A stretch of 64,000 nt of DNA from Bog-473 sp963828825 (GCA_963828825.1 CAWHGF010000001.1:62001-126000), one strand, 5' to 3'; numbered from the stretch's first letter, positions 53,655 to 62,003 are shown. Notes: generated by a model not told the origin, from the letters alone. Translations and numbers: made by a program.

Positions 53655-53777
53655 TAGGTATAGTTCCTCTCTTGAAAATCAGCGGTACGAAGTGCCGAGT
53701 TCGTCTCGACATTCACCGAATCCACCGGTCTGCTCGACCGAGGTCCGTCGGAATCGTACGAATTCCCCGTTGGGGGT

Positions 53778-53804
53778 CTCTCAGTAGTGGCTACTGAATT
53801 TTGC
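53778..53804. promoter_or_regulatory. TTCAGTA-type palindrome, site 1
   Basis: CTCAGTAGTGGCTACTGAAT. The core TTCAGTAGCCACTACTGA is identical to site 5 at 58120. On the strand of the downstream gene (52959-53654) it reads AATTCAGTAGCCACTACTGA. It also lies just inside the 3' edge of the gap beside the small protein at 53809. Confidence 0.6.
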
Positions 53805-53808
53805 AAAG

Positions 53809-54027
53809 TCATCTCCTGGAGTCCGGATCCGAATCCGAAAGGTCGAGCTGGCGACCGGATCGCTGGTCGGCTGCCAGCTTTTGTCGACCTATCTCAATGA
53901 GGGTCGGTACACCCGCTGGATCGATTCCGAGGCAGTCCGCGATGAAATCATTGTCGGCGCCCATTTCGTGCAAACGCAGCCCAATCCGATAGGCCCTCGG
54001 GAGGTGATCGGGGTCGGGAGGCTCCAT
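53809..54027 (-). CDS. Small HTH-like protein, copy 1
   Basis: A 72-residue protein: MEPPDPDHLPRAYRIGLRLH followed by DCLGIDPAGVPTLIEIGRQK. The spacing of a short helix, GADNDFIADCLGI and PAGVPTLIEIG suggests a helix-turn-helix of the kind found in sigma region 4 or small regulators. A paralogue with about 80% identity over 50 residues lies at 57800. Each copy has a TTCAGTA-type palindrome 30-35 bases before its start, which fits autoregulation (inference). Confidence 0.6.
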   Translation of the reverse strand: MEPPDPDHLPRAYRIGLRLHEMGADNDFIADCLGIDPAGVPTLIEIGRQKLAADQRSGRQLDLSDSDPDSRR

Positions 54028-54060
54028 AGCTCCAGAGTGCCCAAAGCGGCACCGGGGAGC

Positions 54061-54085
54061 CTCAGTACGAGGTACTTAATTTTGC
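54061..54085. promoter_or_regulatory. TTCAGTA-type palindrome, site 2
   Basis: CTCAGTACGAGGTACTTAAT, 33 bases before the start of the small HTH-like gene at 54027. In gene direction ATTAAGTACCTCGTACTGAG. One arm has a single mismatch. Confidence 0.55.
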
Positions 54086-54446
54086 GACCGGATCGTTCAA
54101 ACTACGGTCCCTGCGCGGTGTAGCCGGCGGTAGACGGGGGTAGCGCCGGCCCGCGATCCAGCCCGGATCGAAAGTCTGCAGTCAGCCTCAGCAGACGCCT
54201 CCCGGCTAGGTCATGGTGCGGCCCGAGTTCATTTTTGCCGATCGCAGAGCCATCCCGCTGGGCCGAGGAATGGCGGAGGGAATAGCGGCGGGGGCTGGAT
54301 ACAGGGGCGGCCCGCCTTGTATGGCTGAGAGCATTTCGCGTAACTCAATTGGTTTGGGGCGAAGCCCGATCAGGGTCCCGGTCCGGCATACGGAGGCAGT
54401 GTGTTGAACGTTGAGCCGGATGCCGTCAATCCAACCTCCTACGGGG
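54086..54446. other. Gap with no supported gene
   Basis: About 360 bases between site 2 and the SnoaL-like gene. A GCCGGC inverted repeat (54123-54128 and 54145-54150) is present but no gene is recognised. Confidence 0.4.
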
Positions 54447-54872
54447 TCACGTCGTGTGGACTTTGTTCCGCTCCCAAAACGATTCGCATTGCTCGCTGTC
54501 AAGGTCGACTGTCCAGAGCCGTTCAATTTGACCTTCCGGGCTGATCCGCGCGGCCCAGATTCCGCGGTTGTCAAAAAGGTCTCCATTTGGCAACGTGCCC
54601 GTTTCGTGAACCAATGAGATCGCAGTGGTGTCATCTGCGTAGATGCACCGACCATCCTGGTTCCACGTGCCTTCGAAAAGAGCGGGGAACGAGAGCGCCA
54701 TTTCCACGTAGGCGTCTTTGCCCGAAACGTGCCGCCAAGGTCCTGCTCCTGGCCCATTGTCGATAATGATGTCGTCCGCAATGGAGTCGAGGACCTCGGC
54801 GGCGCGATCCTCCCGTACCAGGTCCCAAATCTCCTGAGTCTTGACCAGGTTGGGGTGCGGGATCTCGGTCAC
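54447..54872 (-). CDS. SnoaL-like NTF2-fold protein
   Basis: A 141-residue protein from GTG at 54872 (MTEIPHPNLVKTQEIWDLVR) with CAGGGGGTAA upstream. AEVLDSIADDIIIDNGPGAG, PWRHVSGKDAYVEMALSFPA and WNQDGRCIYADDTTAISLVH with LFDNRGIWAARISPEGQIER follow the SnoaL/polyketide cyclase-like fold. Active-site residues vary in this family and the substrate is unknown. An ATG at 54947 in frame is possible, but AGGAG abuts it too closely. A TTCAGTA-type palindrome is about 110 bases upstream. Confidence 0.75.
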   Translation of the reverse strand: MTEIPHPNLVKTQEIWDLVREDRAAEVLDSIADDIIIDNGPGAGPWRHVSGKDAYVEMALSFPALFEGTWNQDGRCIYADDTTAISLVHETGTLPNGDLFDNRGIWAARISPEGQIERLWTVDLDSEQCESFWERNKVHTT

Positions 54873-54981
54873 GGCATTACCCCCTGAACGGAAGTTTGGT
54901 TCACTTGCGGCACTGTTGCTCCCTTCCTCGCGGAGATCTCTGGTCATCTCCTTTCAATGGTAAAAATTGCAACTTGCGCGT

Positions 54982-55008
54982 CTCTCAGTAGTAGGTACTG
55001 AATTTCTA
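54982..55008. promoter_or_regulatory. TTCAGTA-type palindrome, site 3
   Basis: CTCTCAGTAGTAGGTACTGA followed by ATTT. In the direction of the SnoaL-like gene it reads AAATTCAGTACCTACTACTG. It is about 110 bases before the preferred start at 54872. Confidence 0.6.
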
Positions 55009-55110
55009 TCTGCACGCCCGAAGTGCTGCTTCGATAGGAGGGTTGTCGCGGAGGATTTGCCACACTCCAAGGTGTCTACACCTGAGGCAGGGGCTGTTTG
55101 AAGGAACCGC

Positions 55111-57723
55111 CTAAGCGACAGAATCAGCGAGCACGGAGTTCAGCTCATCACGGGCAGTCACTCCGAGCTTGGCGAAGGCCGCGTAAAGATGGCTCTCAAC
55201 TGTCCTCACCGAGAGTGAGAGAGTGTTCGCGATCTCAGCGTTGCTCGCTCCCTGCGCTGCCAGGAGGGCAACCTCGCGCTGTCGGCGGCTGAGAGGTTCA
55301 ACCTGGTCCGCCAGGGAGACTGGCCGCAATTTGGCCCCCTCGCACAAGCCCACCATTTCGTGAGATTTCCTGGCGGCTTTGGTGGATCGGGCCTGCAGCC
55401 CTTCGCGTCGATAGGCCGCAGACGCTTCGGCCCAGAGCTCTGACGCCGTGAGGGAAAAGCTCATGGGGGCGAAGGCTGAGGCTGCCAGTTCGAAGTCCTT
55501 TCCACGTCCTGAGATGACTGCCTGGGCGTGGAGGCCGATGGCCTTTCCCAGCAAACCCTCGACAACGGTCGAGACGTCCCGTGCTCGAGCCGCGGCGGCG
55601 GCTTCCCCCAGGCGCAGCAGATCCCCGAGGATGATCAGCTCGAAGGTGCGCTGGCCCCGCTCCAGTGCCATGTCCGCCGCCGCCCACAGTTGTTCGATTG
55701 CCTCAGTCAAACGTCCTGCCTGTGCATCGACCCAGGCCAAGGCCCGTCGCTCGTCGACATACACGCTCAGACGGTCATCGCTGTGAAGGGACAGTGCTTC
55801 ACTCCTCGCCTCCTCGGCAGCAGCTGAATGTCCAAGCAGCGCCTCTGCTTCAGCGAGCAGGGCGAGGCACCACGACCCGTAGCCCGGATCCGTTCTCATT
55901 CCGAGCGCAGCTTCCTTCAAGGTCCGGGCTGCGCTGGCAGCCTTCCCCTCGAAGAGAAAAAACCGGGCCCGATAACCATTGGCGAGTGCTCGTTTCTCGG
56001 GGAGCTGTACCGACAGCGACAAGGCAAAATCGAGGAGCTCGGCTGCCTCGGAGACCCGACCCGAAAAGGCCAGCGCTGTACAGCGGCTACTGACGGCCCA
56101 GCTCGGGGCGCGGGGAAGCTGGTCGCGCACCCGCAAGGCGCACTCCAGGCCGGCTTCGGTGAGCGAGAGTGCATCCTCGGACCGGCCGATCATGACCAGG
56201 CTTGATGCAACCGAGGTCAAGGACCGGACGAAGACGCGATCATCATCGATGACTTGCATGGCGCTCATGCCCAACTCGATCGCTTCGGCATAGTGACAAT
56301 AGAAAGCATGAAGGTGAGCCCGATGGCACTGAATCAAAAGGCGCGTCGTGAGGCTGGCCGCTGAGTTCTCGATCGCAATCATGAGAGCCACTGCGTGGTC
56401 TACTTGGCCCAAGCCATTGCCCATGGCGAGCGACACACCGTCGGCCAAACGCTCCCGAGCATTGTCGTCGGGTTCCCGCCCGACGAGGGGCGTCAGAAGT
56501 TCGACGGCTTCCTCAAAGCGTTGCTGGTGCAGGAGCGACCATCCGAGCTCGAGCTGCGCAAAGAATGTTCTTTGCTGTTCGAACGAGTCCCGAGCGAGCT
56601 TTTCGGCCAGGTCGTGGTCCGACAACTGGTTGGCTACCTGAGCCGCCTCGGCGAGGACCACAGGATCCACCCTTTCGCCTGACCCTTGCCAGAGCACCGC
56701 CAACTTGAGGAGCTCCGCTGGCGAGCGCTCCAGTTCTCCCCGCATGACCTGCACCAGCTGTCCATTGGTTTGCCGACGGAGGAGCGACGGCATTTCGGCC
56801 CGGAGGACTTCTCCGAACAGGGGATGACTGAATCGGACGCTGGGGGCATTCTCGTCTCCGACGGTAATCACTCCTCGCCGCTCGAGTTCTATGAGAACCC
56901 CATCAGCTGTCACCCGCTCTGCTGTGGCGAGATCGAGCGGTTCACCAACTGACAGCAATTCCAGGAATCGTCGTCCGGGTTCGGTAAGTCCGTCGAGGCG
57001 GACCGCAATTGCCTCTTGGATCCGTGGTGCCGGCCCGACTCCACCTGGCCATCGCCATACGCCATGGATCAAGCGAAGTTCATCTGCCTCGAGCAGATCG
57101 GCGATCAGCTCTCGGGCAAAGAGGACGTTGCCCCGGGTCGCCTCCCACATTCGCTCAGCGGAGACGCTCTCGACAATACCGTCGAGGGCCTGCTCGAGCA
57201 TCTCGTTGAACTCGGCTCTCGACAACGCCTGGAGCTCGAGCCTCGGAATAGTGCCGTGTCGGGTGAGTCTGCGCAACGCATCCGGGACGGGCGATCCACT
57301 GCGCAGTGTGAGAACCACGGTCGCCAGACCCCTGATGGCGACGTAGTCGATGAACCCCGCCGATAGGCCGTCGAGCAGGTGCACGTCGTCCACCGCCAGG
57401 ATGATCGCCCGACCTTCGGCCCGGTGTTGCAGATCCTGGCCGAGGACGGCCAGTAGGTCCGGCTGATCGACTTCACGCAAGTTGCTGGGAAGAAGCTGAG
57501 CCAACGCACCGAAGGGGAGTGAGCGCAGCGATTCCGAAGCGGTGATCCGTTCGACGTGGTGGTCAGACGACGACCAGCTCAGAACTTCGTGAATCAATCG
57601 CGTCTTTCCGACTCCGGCCTGTCCGGCGACCAGGACACCGACTCGGTCAGGGTCTGCAATGGCATCGGCTATGAATTGCTGCTCCTGTGCTCGCCCCACC
57701 ATCGGCCACCGGTCCACGGACAT
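55111..57723 (-). CDS. LuxR-family regulator with AAA ATPase domain (LAL type)
   Basis: An 870-residue regulator from ATG at 57723 (MSVDRWPMVGRAQEQQFIAD). Walker A is VLVAGQAGVGKTRLIHE (about residues 29-45) and Walker B is AIILAVDDVHLLDGLS. A long helical TPR-like middle (YAEAIELGMSAMQVIDDDRV and similar) is followed by a C-terminal GerE HTH (LSRRQREVALLAAQGASNAE, LSVRTVESHLYAAFAKLGVT). LAL regulators activate transcription in response to a ligand and ATP. The frame opens to 57963, but the extra part is antisense to the small HTH-like gene. It is intact, unlike the AfsR-like gene. A TTCAGTA-type site lies 20 bases before its start, so it may control, or be controlled by, this block. Confidence 0.85.
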   Translation of the reverse strand: MSVDRWPMVGRAQEQQFIADAIADPDRVGVLVAGQAGVGKTRLIHEVLSWSSSDHHVERITASESLRSLPFGALAQLLPSNLREVDQPDLLAVLGQDLQHRAEGRAIILAVDDVHLLDGLSAGFIDYVAIRGLATVVLTLRSGSPVPDALRRLTRHGTIPRLELQALSRAEFNEMLEQALDGIVESVSAERMWEATRGNVLFARELIADLLEADELRLIHGVWRWPGGVGPAPRIQEAIAVRLDGLTEPGRRFLELLSVGEPLDLATAERVTADGVLIELERRGVITVGDENAPSVRFSHPLFGEVLRAEMPSLLRRQTNGQLVQVMRGELERSPAELLKLAVLWQGSGERVDPVVLAEAAQVANQLSDHDLAEKLARDSFEQQRTFFAQLELGWSLLHQQRFEEAVELLTPLVGREPDDNARERLADGVSLAMGNGLGQVDHAVALMIAIENSAASLTTRLLIQCHRAHLHAFYCHYAEAIELGMSAMQVIDDDRVFVRSLTSVASSLVMIGRSEDALSLTEAGLECALRVRDQLPRAPSWAVSSRCTALAFSGRVSEAAELLDFALSLSVQLPEKRALANGYRARFFLFEGKAASAARTLKEAALGMRTDPGYGSWCLALLAEAEALLGHSAAAEEARSEALSLHSDDRLSVYVDERRALAWVDAQAGRLTEAIEQLWAAADMALERGQRTFELIILGDLLRLGEAAAAARARDVSTVVEGLLGKAIGLHAQAVISGRGKDFELAASAFAPMSFSLTASELWAEASAAYRREGLQARSTKAARKSHEMVGLCEGAKLRPVSLADQVEPLSRRQREVALLAAQGASNAEIANTLSLSVRTVESHLYAAFAKLGVTARDELNSVLADSVA

Positions 57724-57742
57724 AGTTTGGCCGATGTGATCG

Positions 57743-57768
57743 CAGAATTCAGTACCTGATACTGAGGC
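57743..57768. promoter_or_regulatory. TTCAGTA-type palindrome, site 4
   Basis: AATTCAGTACCTGATACTGA lies between the divergent LAL regulator (start 57723) and the small HTH-like gene (start 57800, 32 bases away). Its orientation matches that of sites 1-3 relative to the rightward gene. Confidence 0.6.
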
Positions 57769-57799
57769 TCTCTTCGTCGGTGTCAGGCACCCTGGAGCA

Positions 57800-58093
57800 A
57801 TGGAGCCTCCGGACCTCGCTGACCTACCGAGGGCGTATCGGATCGGACTTCGTTTGCAGGAGTTGGGCGCCGACGAGGACCTCATAGGAGAGTGTCTCGG
57901 CATCGATCCCGCGGGCGTTTCGACCCTCATCGAGATCGGTCGACAAAAGCTGGCCGCGGGCAAGCGCCGGACAGCTCGGTCTCGCCGATTCGGATCCGGA
58001 CTCGCGGCTCCCCAGAGGGTGATCCCCGATGACTCAGTGCCCCACGACGTACCCGTTTCTCATGGCCGAGTCGTCTTTAGTTGGGATTCTTAG
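57800..58093 (+). CDS. Small HTH-like protein, copy 2
   Basis: A 97-residue protein: MEPPDLADLPRAYRIGLRLQ, then ECLGIDPAGVSTLIEIGRQK. Over the first 60 residues it is a near copy of the protein at 53809-54027; the tails differ and this one is longer and Arg-rich (RRTARSRRFGSG). A probable DNA-binding protein. The sequence and its upstream palindrome have clearly been duplicated together, 3.8 kb apart and in opposite orientation, around the LAL regulator. Confidence 0.6.
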   Translation: MEPPDLADLPRAYRIGLRLQELGADEDLIGECLGIDPAGVSTLIEIGRQKLAAGKRRTARSRRFGSGLAAPQRVIPDDSVPHDVPVSHGRVVFSWDS

Positions 58094-58119
58094 CTCACTG
58101 ACCACGAGATGACTTCGAC

Positions 58120-58142
58120 AATTCAGTAGCCACTACTGAGAG
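58120..58142. promoter_or_regulatory. TTCAGTA-type palindrome, site 5
   Basis: AATTCAGTAGCCACTACTGA, core identical to site 1, 67 bases before the membrane protein start at 58209 and in the same orientation to it as the other sites to their genes. Confidence 0.6.
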
Positions 58143-58208
58143 ACCCTTCGGTCGCAATTCGTACCATCGAAAGTGCTCACGCGAGATCCGAAGACGAAAG
58201 GAGCACCA

Positions 58209-58883
58209 GTGGCACACGTTGATCTTGCCTTCGACGGCCGGACAAACCTCGAACGAGACACAAAGAGAGATGACCGCCTACGGCGTTGGGTGGGAGTGGG
58301 GGGACTTGCCTTCGTCGTCGTGCTCTTGGTCACCGTCTTCGCCACGCCAAACGGTCCAGACGCCACCGCCAGCGCGGCCAAGGTGGCCACTTTCGCGCAT
58401 CAGAACAGAGGCGGTCTGTATCTCAGCGCCTACTTGATCTCGCTGGCGGTGCTTATCGCAGGAGCGCTGCTCTGGTATCTGCGAGATGTCGTTGCTCCCG
58501 ACCGCTCGGGCCGACGCCTGGCCAATCTGGGGTTCGCCGGGGGACTCCTCTTCCTGGTAGGGGGCATTCTCAGCGCCGGTGCATCGTTCGCAATGGCCGA
58601 TGTCGCCAAGCACGCCGCTCCGGGCGTGCTGCAGACGCTCAACATATTCATGCAAGACGTGGACGGCATTGCTGGCGGCGCGACAGCGTTGTTGCTGGGC
58701 GCCACCAGCCTCGCCATACTGCGGAGTCGGGCACTGCCGAGCTGGCTCGCCTATCTCGGACTTGTACTTGCCATCGCGTCGTTCGCCATTCCGATGCTCG
58801 GCTTGCCCATCGTCGGTCTCTGGCTGCTTCTCACCAGCGTCGTGGTTCTCGTCACATCGAGAAAGCCGAAAATCACAGCGTGA
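58209..58883 (+). CDS. Integral membrane protein of unknown function
   Basis: A 224-residue protein from GTG at 58209 with AAAGGAG seven bases upstream. About six hydrophobic segments (near residues 32-50, 72-95, 108-135, 150-172, 175-195 and 198-218) span the membrane, and the N-terminus is charged and cytoplasmic. The general layout recalls the DUF4386-like four- to seven-helix proteins, but I am not certain. It heads a rightward run with a secreted protein, a GDSL hydrolase and a glycosyltransferase, and has the TTCAGTA-type site upstream. Confidence 0.75.
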   Translation: MAHVDLAFDGRTNLERDTKRDDRLRRWVGVGGLAFVVVLLVTVFATPNGPDATASAAKVATFAHQNRGGLYLSAYLISLAVLIAGALLWYLRDVVAPDRSGRRLANLGFAGGLLFLVGGILSAGASFAMADVAKHAAPGVLQTLNIFMQDVDGIAGGATALLLGATSLAILRSRALPSWLAYLGLVLAIASFAIPMLGLPIVGLWLLLTSVVVLVTSRKPKITA

Positions 58884-58928
58884 CCGCTTGTGCTGCAACC
58901 GAAGGAACTTTGGATCGTTCGCGAAAGG

Positions 58929-59504
58929 ATGAAGATGCGCAAATTTGTCATTGCAGTTTTGACCGGGATACTGGCAGTTCTTGCGCCAGGGATCGCCGGC
59001 GTGGCGGTCCGCCCGGTGCGGCGGGCGTTGTTGTCCGGCTGCGCTGCCAGCACGATCCTGCTCGGAGCGCTCGCACTGAGCAGCGGAGCCGCTAATGCCT
59101 CGACTTCCCCGACAGTTCTGCACTTCTTCCAAAAGGAGATGACCCTGACCTTCTACAACGCGTCCGATCAGGTTATCCAGGGCTACCCGCCCGTCGGCGG
59201 ACATGTGCTGGAGGACGACGTCGACTACGTGGGCAACCACTCGCACCACGCCAAGCACTGGTCGGCGTCCGATCATCTCTACTGCAAGGTCGTGTCCGCT
59301 CCTGCTACCGCCGACTGCTTCACCGAATTCGCCTCGGGCGGCTCCTTGATCTATGCGGACAACCTGACCGTCAACCTGGCGGGTTCGGGCACCCTCGTCA
59401 TCGACGGCGGAACCGGCAACTACGCGGGCTACTTCGGGACATATTCCAGCACCACCATCGGGAGCAGCAATAACAGCGACGCCGTGTTGACCCTACACAA
59501 GTGA
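58929..59504 (+). CDS. Secreted protein, possibly allene oxide cyclase-like barrel
   Basis: A 191-residue protein from ATG at 58929 (MKMRKFVIAVLTGILAVLAP), with GAAAGGATGAAG around the start and a second hydrophobic stretch to about residue 62 (LSSGAANAS) as a long export signal. The mature part has strands LHFFQKEMTLTFYNASDQVI and VNLAGSGTLVIDGGTGNYAG, then YFGTYSSTTIG. The GGTGNYAGYFGT pattern resembles the allene oxide cyclase-like and dirigent-like barrels found in actinobacterial secreted proteins; the function is unknown. The stop overlaps the next start in TGATG. Confidence 0.65.
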   Translation: MKMRKFVIAVLTGILAVLAPGIAGVAVRPVRRALLSGCAASTILLGALALSSGAANASTSPTVLHFFQKEMTLTFYNASDQVIQGYPPVGGHVLEDDVDYVGNHSHHAKHWSASDHLYCKVVSAPATADCFTEFASGGSLIYADNLTVNLAGSGTLVIDGGTGNYAGYFGTYSSTTIGSSNNSDAVLTLHK

Positions 59505-60376
59505 TGAGTGGAGCCCGTGCTGCCCGAGCGGGCGCGGTTGCCCTGTCGTCTGTGGCCTGCATCATCGGAGGCGTCGCCGCCTCGACCGTCACTCGCCGCC
59601 GCGGCTGTGTCCAAGTCGACGTTGGACTACGACATCTCGGTCGGCGATTCGTACGCCGCTGCCTACCAACCCGTACCGCCGCAATGGCGCACCGGGACGC
59701 CCACGGGTTTGCCTATCAGGTGGTGACCCTGGCCCGGACCCGGGGATACCACTTCATCCTGCGGAATTTCGCCTGCGATGGTGCCACCACGACCAGCATC
59801 GTCAACCAGGTAGGGTGCCCGGTCCGCGCCCCAGGTCCCGACGCCATGTCCTACCCGACACGGACCCAGGCCGCGGCAGCGGATCGGTTCATCGCCCGCG
59901 GCCAGGTCGGACTCATCACGGTGTCAATCGGCGGCAACGAAATCCTCGGATGTACCGACTCCGCCAGCTTCACCCCCTGCGTGACGCAGGCGCTGCCCGG
60001 CATCGAGGCGAACCTGCACACGCTCCTGGCCGGTCTGCGCCAGGCCGTGGGACCGAAGGTGCCCATCGTCGGCCTCACCTACCCCGACGTCTTCCTCGGT
60101 CTCAACACATCGAATGACCCCTCGCAAAAGAGCGTGGCCGTCGTCTCGGTCGCGGGGTTCCAAAAGCTCTTCAACCCGGCTCTCGAAGCCGAGTACCGCG
60201 CCGTCGGTGCCGTCTTCGGCGACGTGACGGACGCGACCGGTACAAATGTGCCGCTCACCGAGACGACGCCGTGGCCCTCAGCCCCGTCTGGGAGCATCCC
60301 CATCGCCGTTGCCGACGTCTGCTCCCTGACTTATTACTGCCAGCTCCAGGACGTGCACCCGAAGACCCGGGGCTAA
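59504..60376 (+). pseudogene. Secreted SGNH/GDSL hydrolase (two compensating frameshifts)
   Basis: From ATG at 59504 a signal peptide (MSGARAARAGAVALSSVACI). The mature start is in the next frame: SKSTLDYDISVGDSYAAAYQ with the GDS block I. The frame then returns near 59700 for FAYQVVTLARTRGYHFILRN and CDGATTTSIVNQVGCP, LITVSIGGNEILGC (block III Gly-Asn) and LQDVHPKTRG (block V Asp-x-x-His). Shifts lie near 59585-59610 and 59695. Repaired, it would be an extracellular esterase/lipase of about 290 residues. As written, the nucleophile Ser is out of frame. Coupled by TGATG to the preceding gene. Confidence 0.65.
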
Positions 60377-60423
60377 AGCGTTATCGCCCGGCTCGTTGTC
60401 GCCACTTTGCCCAAACGCCGCTA

Positions 60424-61758
60424 ATGGCATCCATCATCATTGCGGCCGTGCCGATCCACGGCCACGTCACTCCGCTCCTGGCCGTGGCTCGCTACTTTCA
60501 CGAACGTGGGGACCGAGTCAGATTTCTCACCGGTTCCCGTTTCGCCAAGGTTGTGTCGGCTACCGGCGCCCACCACGTGTCTCTCCCCTCCGAGTCGGAC
60601 TTTGACGACCGACAGGACTGGAACCAGACGTTCCCCGCTCGTGCCGGCCTCAAAGGGTCAAAGGCAATCGCGTTCGACGTGGAGCACATCTTCGTCCGGC
60701 CCGGACGCAGCCATCACGACGCAGTCATGGCCCTGCATCGCGACGAACCGGCCGATGCACTGCTCACCGACAGCGCCTTCGCGGGTGGCGGGTTCCTGCT
60801 GGGGTATCCGATCGGCGTTCGACCACCCATCGTCGTGTGCGGCGTAATTCCTCTTGGAATCGCAAGCCGCGATACTGCACCGTACGGCATGGGACTGACT
60901 CCGCTCCGCGGTCCCGTTGGCCGCATCCGGAACGCAATGCTGAGTGGACTGGCCAATCGCACCGTGTTTCTTCAAGTGGAACGAACGGCCATGGAGATCA
61001 ACCGGGAGCTCTTCGGCCAGCCACTGCCGTTCCGAGTCATGGACTGGTCCCGACATGCTGACTCGATCGCTCAGTTCACCGTCCCGGAATTCGAGTACCC
61101 CCGCAGCGACGCGCCCACCAATCTGCACTTCGTGGGCCCCATTTCCGCCTCCGGCTCGCAGGCTCCGTTGCCCTCGTGGTGGGACGATATCTGTGGCCCG
61201 CGACCGGTTGTCCACGTCACGCAGGGAACGATTGCGAATCGCGACTACCGCCAGATCATCGCCCCGACCCTCGAAGCACTCGCCGAAGACGACCTGATGG
61301 TGGTCGTGTCTACCGGCGGACGCCCGCTTGACACTCTGCCGCGGCTGCCGACGAATGCGCGCGCCGCGGAGTACCTTCCCTACGACGTGCTGCTGCCCAA
61401 AACCGACGTCTTTGTCACCAACGGAGGCTACGGCGGCGTCCAGTACGCCCTGCGTTACGGCGTCCCGATCGTCACGAGCAGCGGCCACGAGGACAAGCCC
61501 GAGGTGGCCGCAAGGATCGCGTGGTCAGGCGTCGGCCTTCGCCTCAAGACCGAGGAACCCACACCTGGGGCCGCCGGTGCCGCGGTGCGCTCGATACTCA
61601 ACGACCCCGCCTTTCGGGTTCACGCACAACACATCGCCCCGAGCATGAGCCAGGCCGGCGGCCTCCCTCAACTTGCCAAACTCGTCGACCAACTTGCATC
61701 GAACCCGCGCAGCATTGTTGATAGCCAGAAGCCAAGCAAAGCCGATAGACGGGACTAG
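60424..61758 (+). CDS. GT1-family (MGT/UGT-like) glycosyltransferase
   Basis: A 444-residue protein from ATG at 60424 (MASIIIAAVPIHGHVTPLLA), the usual UGT/MGT N-terminus with the catalytic His in IHGHV. The C-terminal donor-binding half has VVHVTQGTIANRDYRQIIAP, AAEYLPYDVLLPKTDVFVTN and GGYGGVQYALRYGVPIV, the signature of macrolide/UDP-sugar transferases. It would transfer a sugar from an NDP donor to a small acceptor, often for detoxification or natural-product tailoring. The upstream open part to 60271 is antisense-like and without similarity. Intact. Last gene before the degenerate tRNA sequence. Confidence 0.85.
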   Translation: MASIIIAAVPIHGHVTPLLAVARYFHERGDRVRFLTGSRFAKVVSATGAHHVSLPSESDFDDRQDWNQTFPARAGLKGSKAIAFDVEHIFVRPGRSHHDAVMALHRDEPADALLTDSAFAGGGFLLGYPIGVRPPIVVCGVIPLGIASRDTAPYGMGLTPLRGPVGRIRNAMLSGLANRTVFLQVERTAMEINRELFGQPLPFRVMDWSRHADSIAQFTVPEFEYPRSDAPTNLHFVGPISASGSQAPLPSWWDDICGPRPVVHVTQGTIANRDYRQIIAPTLEALAEDDLMVVVSTGGRPLDTLPRLPTNARAAEYLPYDVLLPKTDVFVTNGGYGGVQYALRYGVPIVTSSGHEDKPEVAARIAWSGVGLRLKTEEPTPGAAGAAVRSILNDPAFRVHAQHIAPSMSQAGGLPQLAKLVDQLASNPRSIVDSQKPSKADRRD

Positions 61759-61929
61759 TAGTGGACAGTCCTGGGTGGAAGGTGACCGCGGTGCCGATGT
61801 AGTCCCGGGCTATCACGTCGACCTCCGGGTCGTGACGCCCGAAGAGATTTCCCAAGCATGGGAGTTTCTCGGGATTAAAGTCGCCCGAGCGCAGATCTTG
61901 AGCAGGCGCTGCCCTATGCAGTGCATACG

Positions 61930-62003
61930 CACGGTGGCCCGACGAGCCATTTCGTCGGGTTTGTAACCCGAAGGGTGCGTGATGGTCCTGAACCCCCGCC
62001 ACT
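61930..62003 (+). pseudogene. Degenerate initiator tRNA-fMet-like sequence
   Basis: TCGGG-TTTGTAA-CCCGAAGG at 61955-61974 mirrors the initiator anticodon arm TCGGG-CTCATAA-CCCGAAGG, and CCCCCGCCACT at 61993-62003 matches the acceptor end. GGTGG and GACGAGCC upstream recall the D-arm side. The anticodon, T-arm and acceptor pairing are lost, so it is at best a pseudo-tRNA. Same orientation as the remnants at 6060 and 50739. The gap 61759-62125 holds nothing else clear. Confidence 0.45.
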
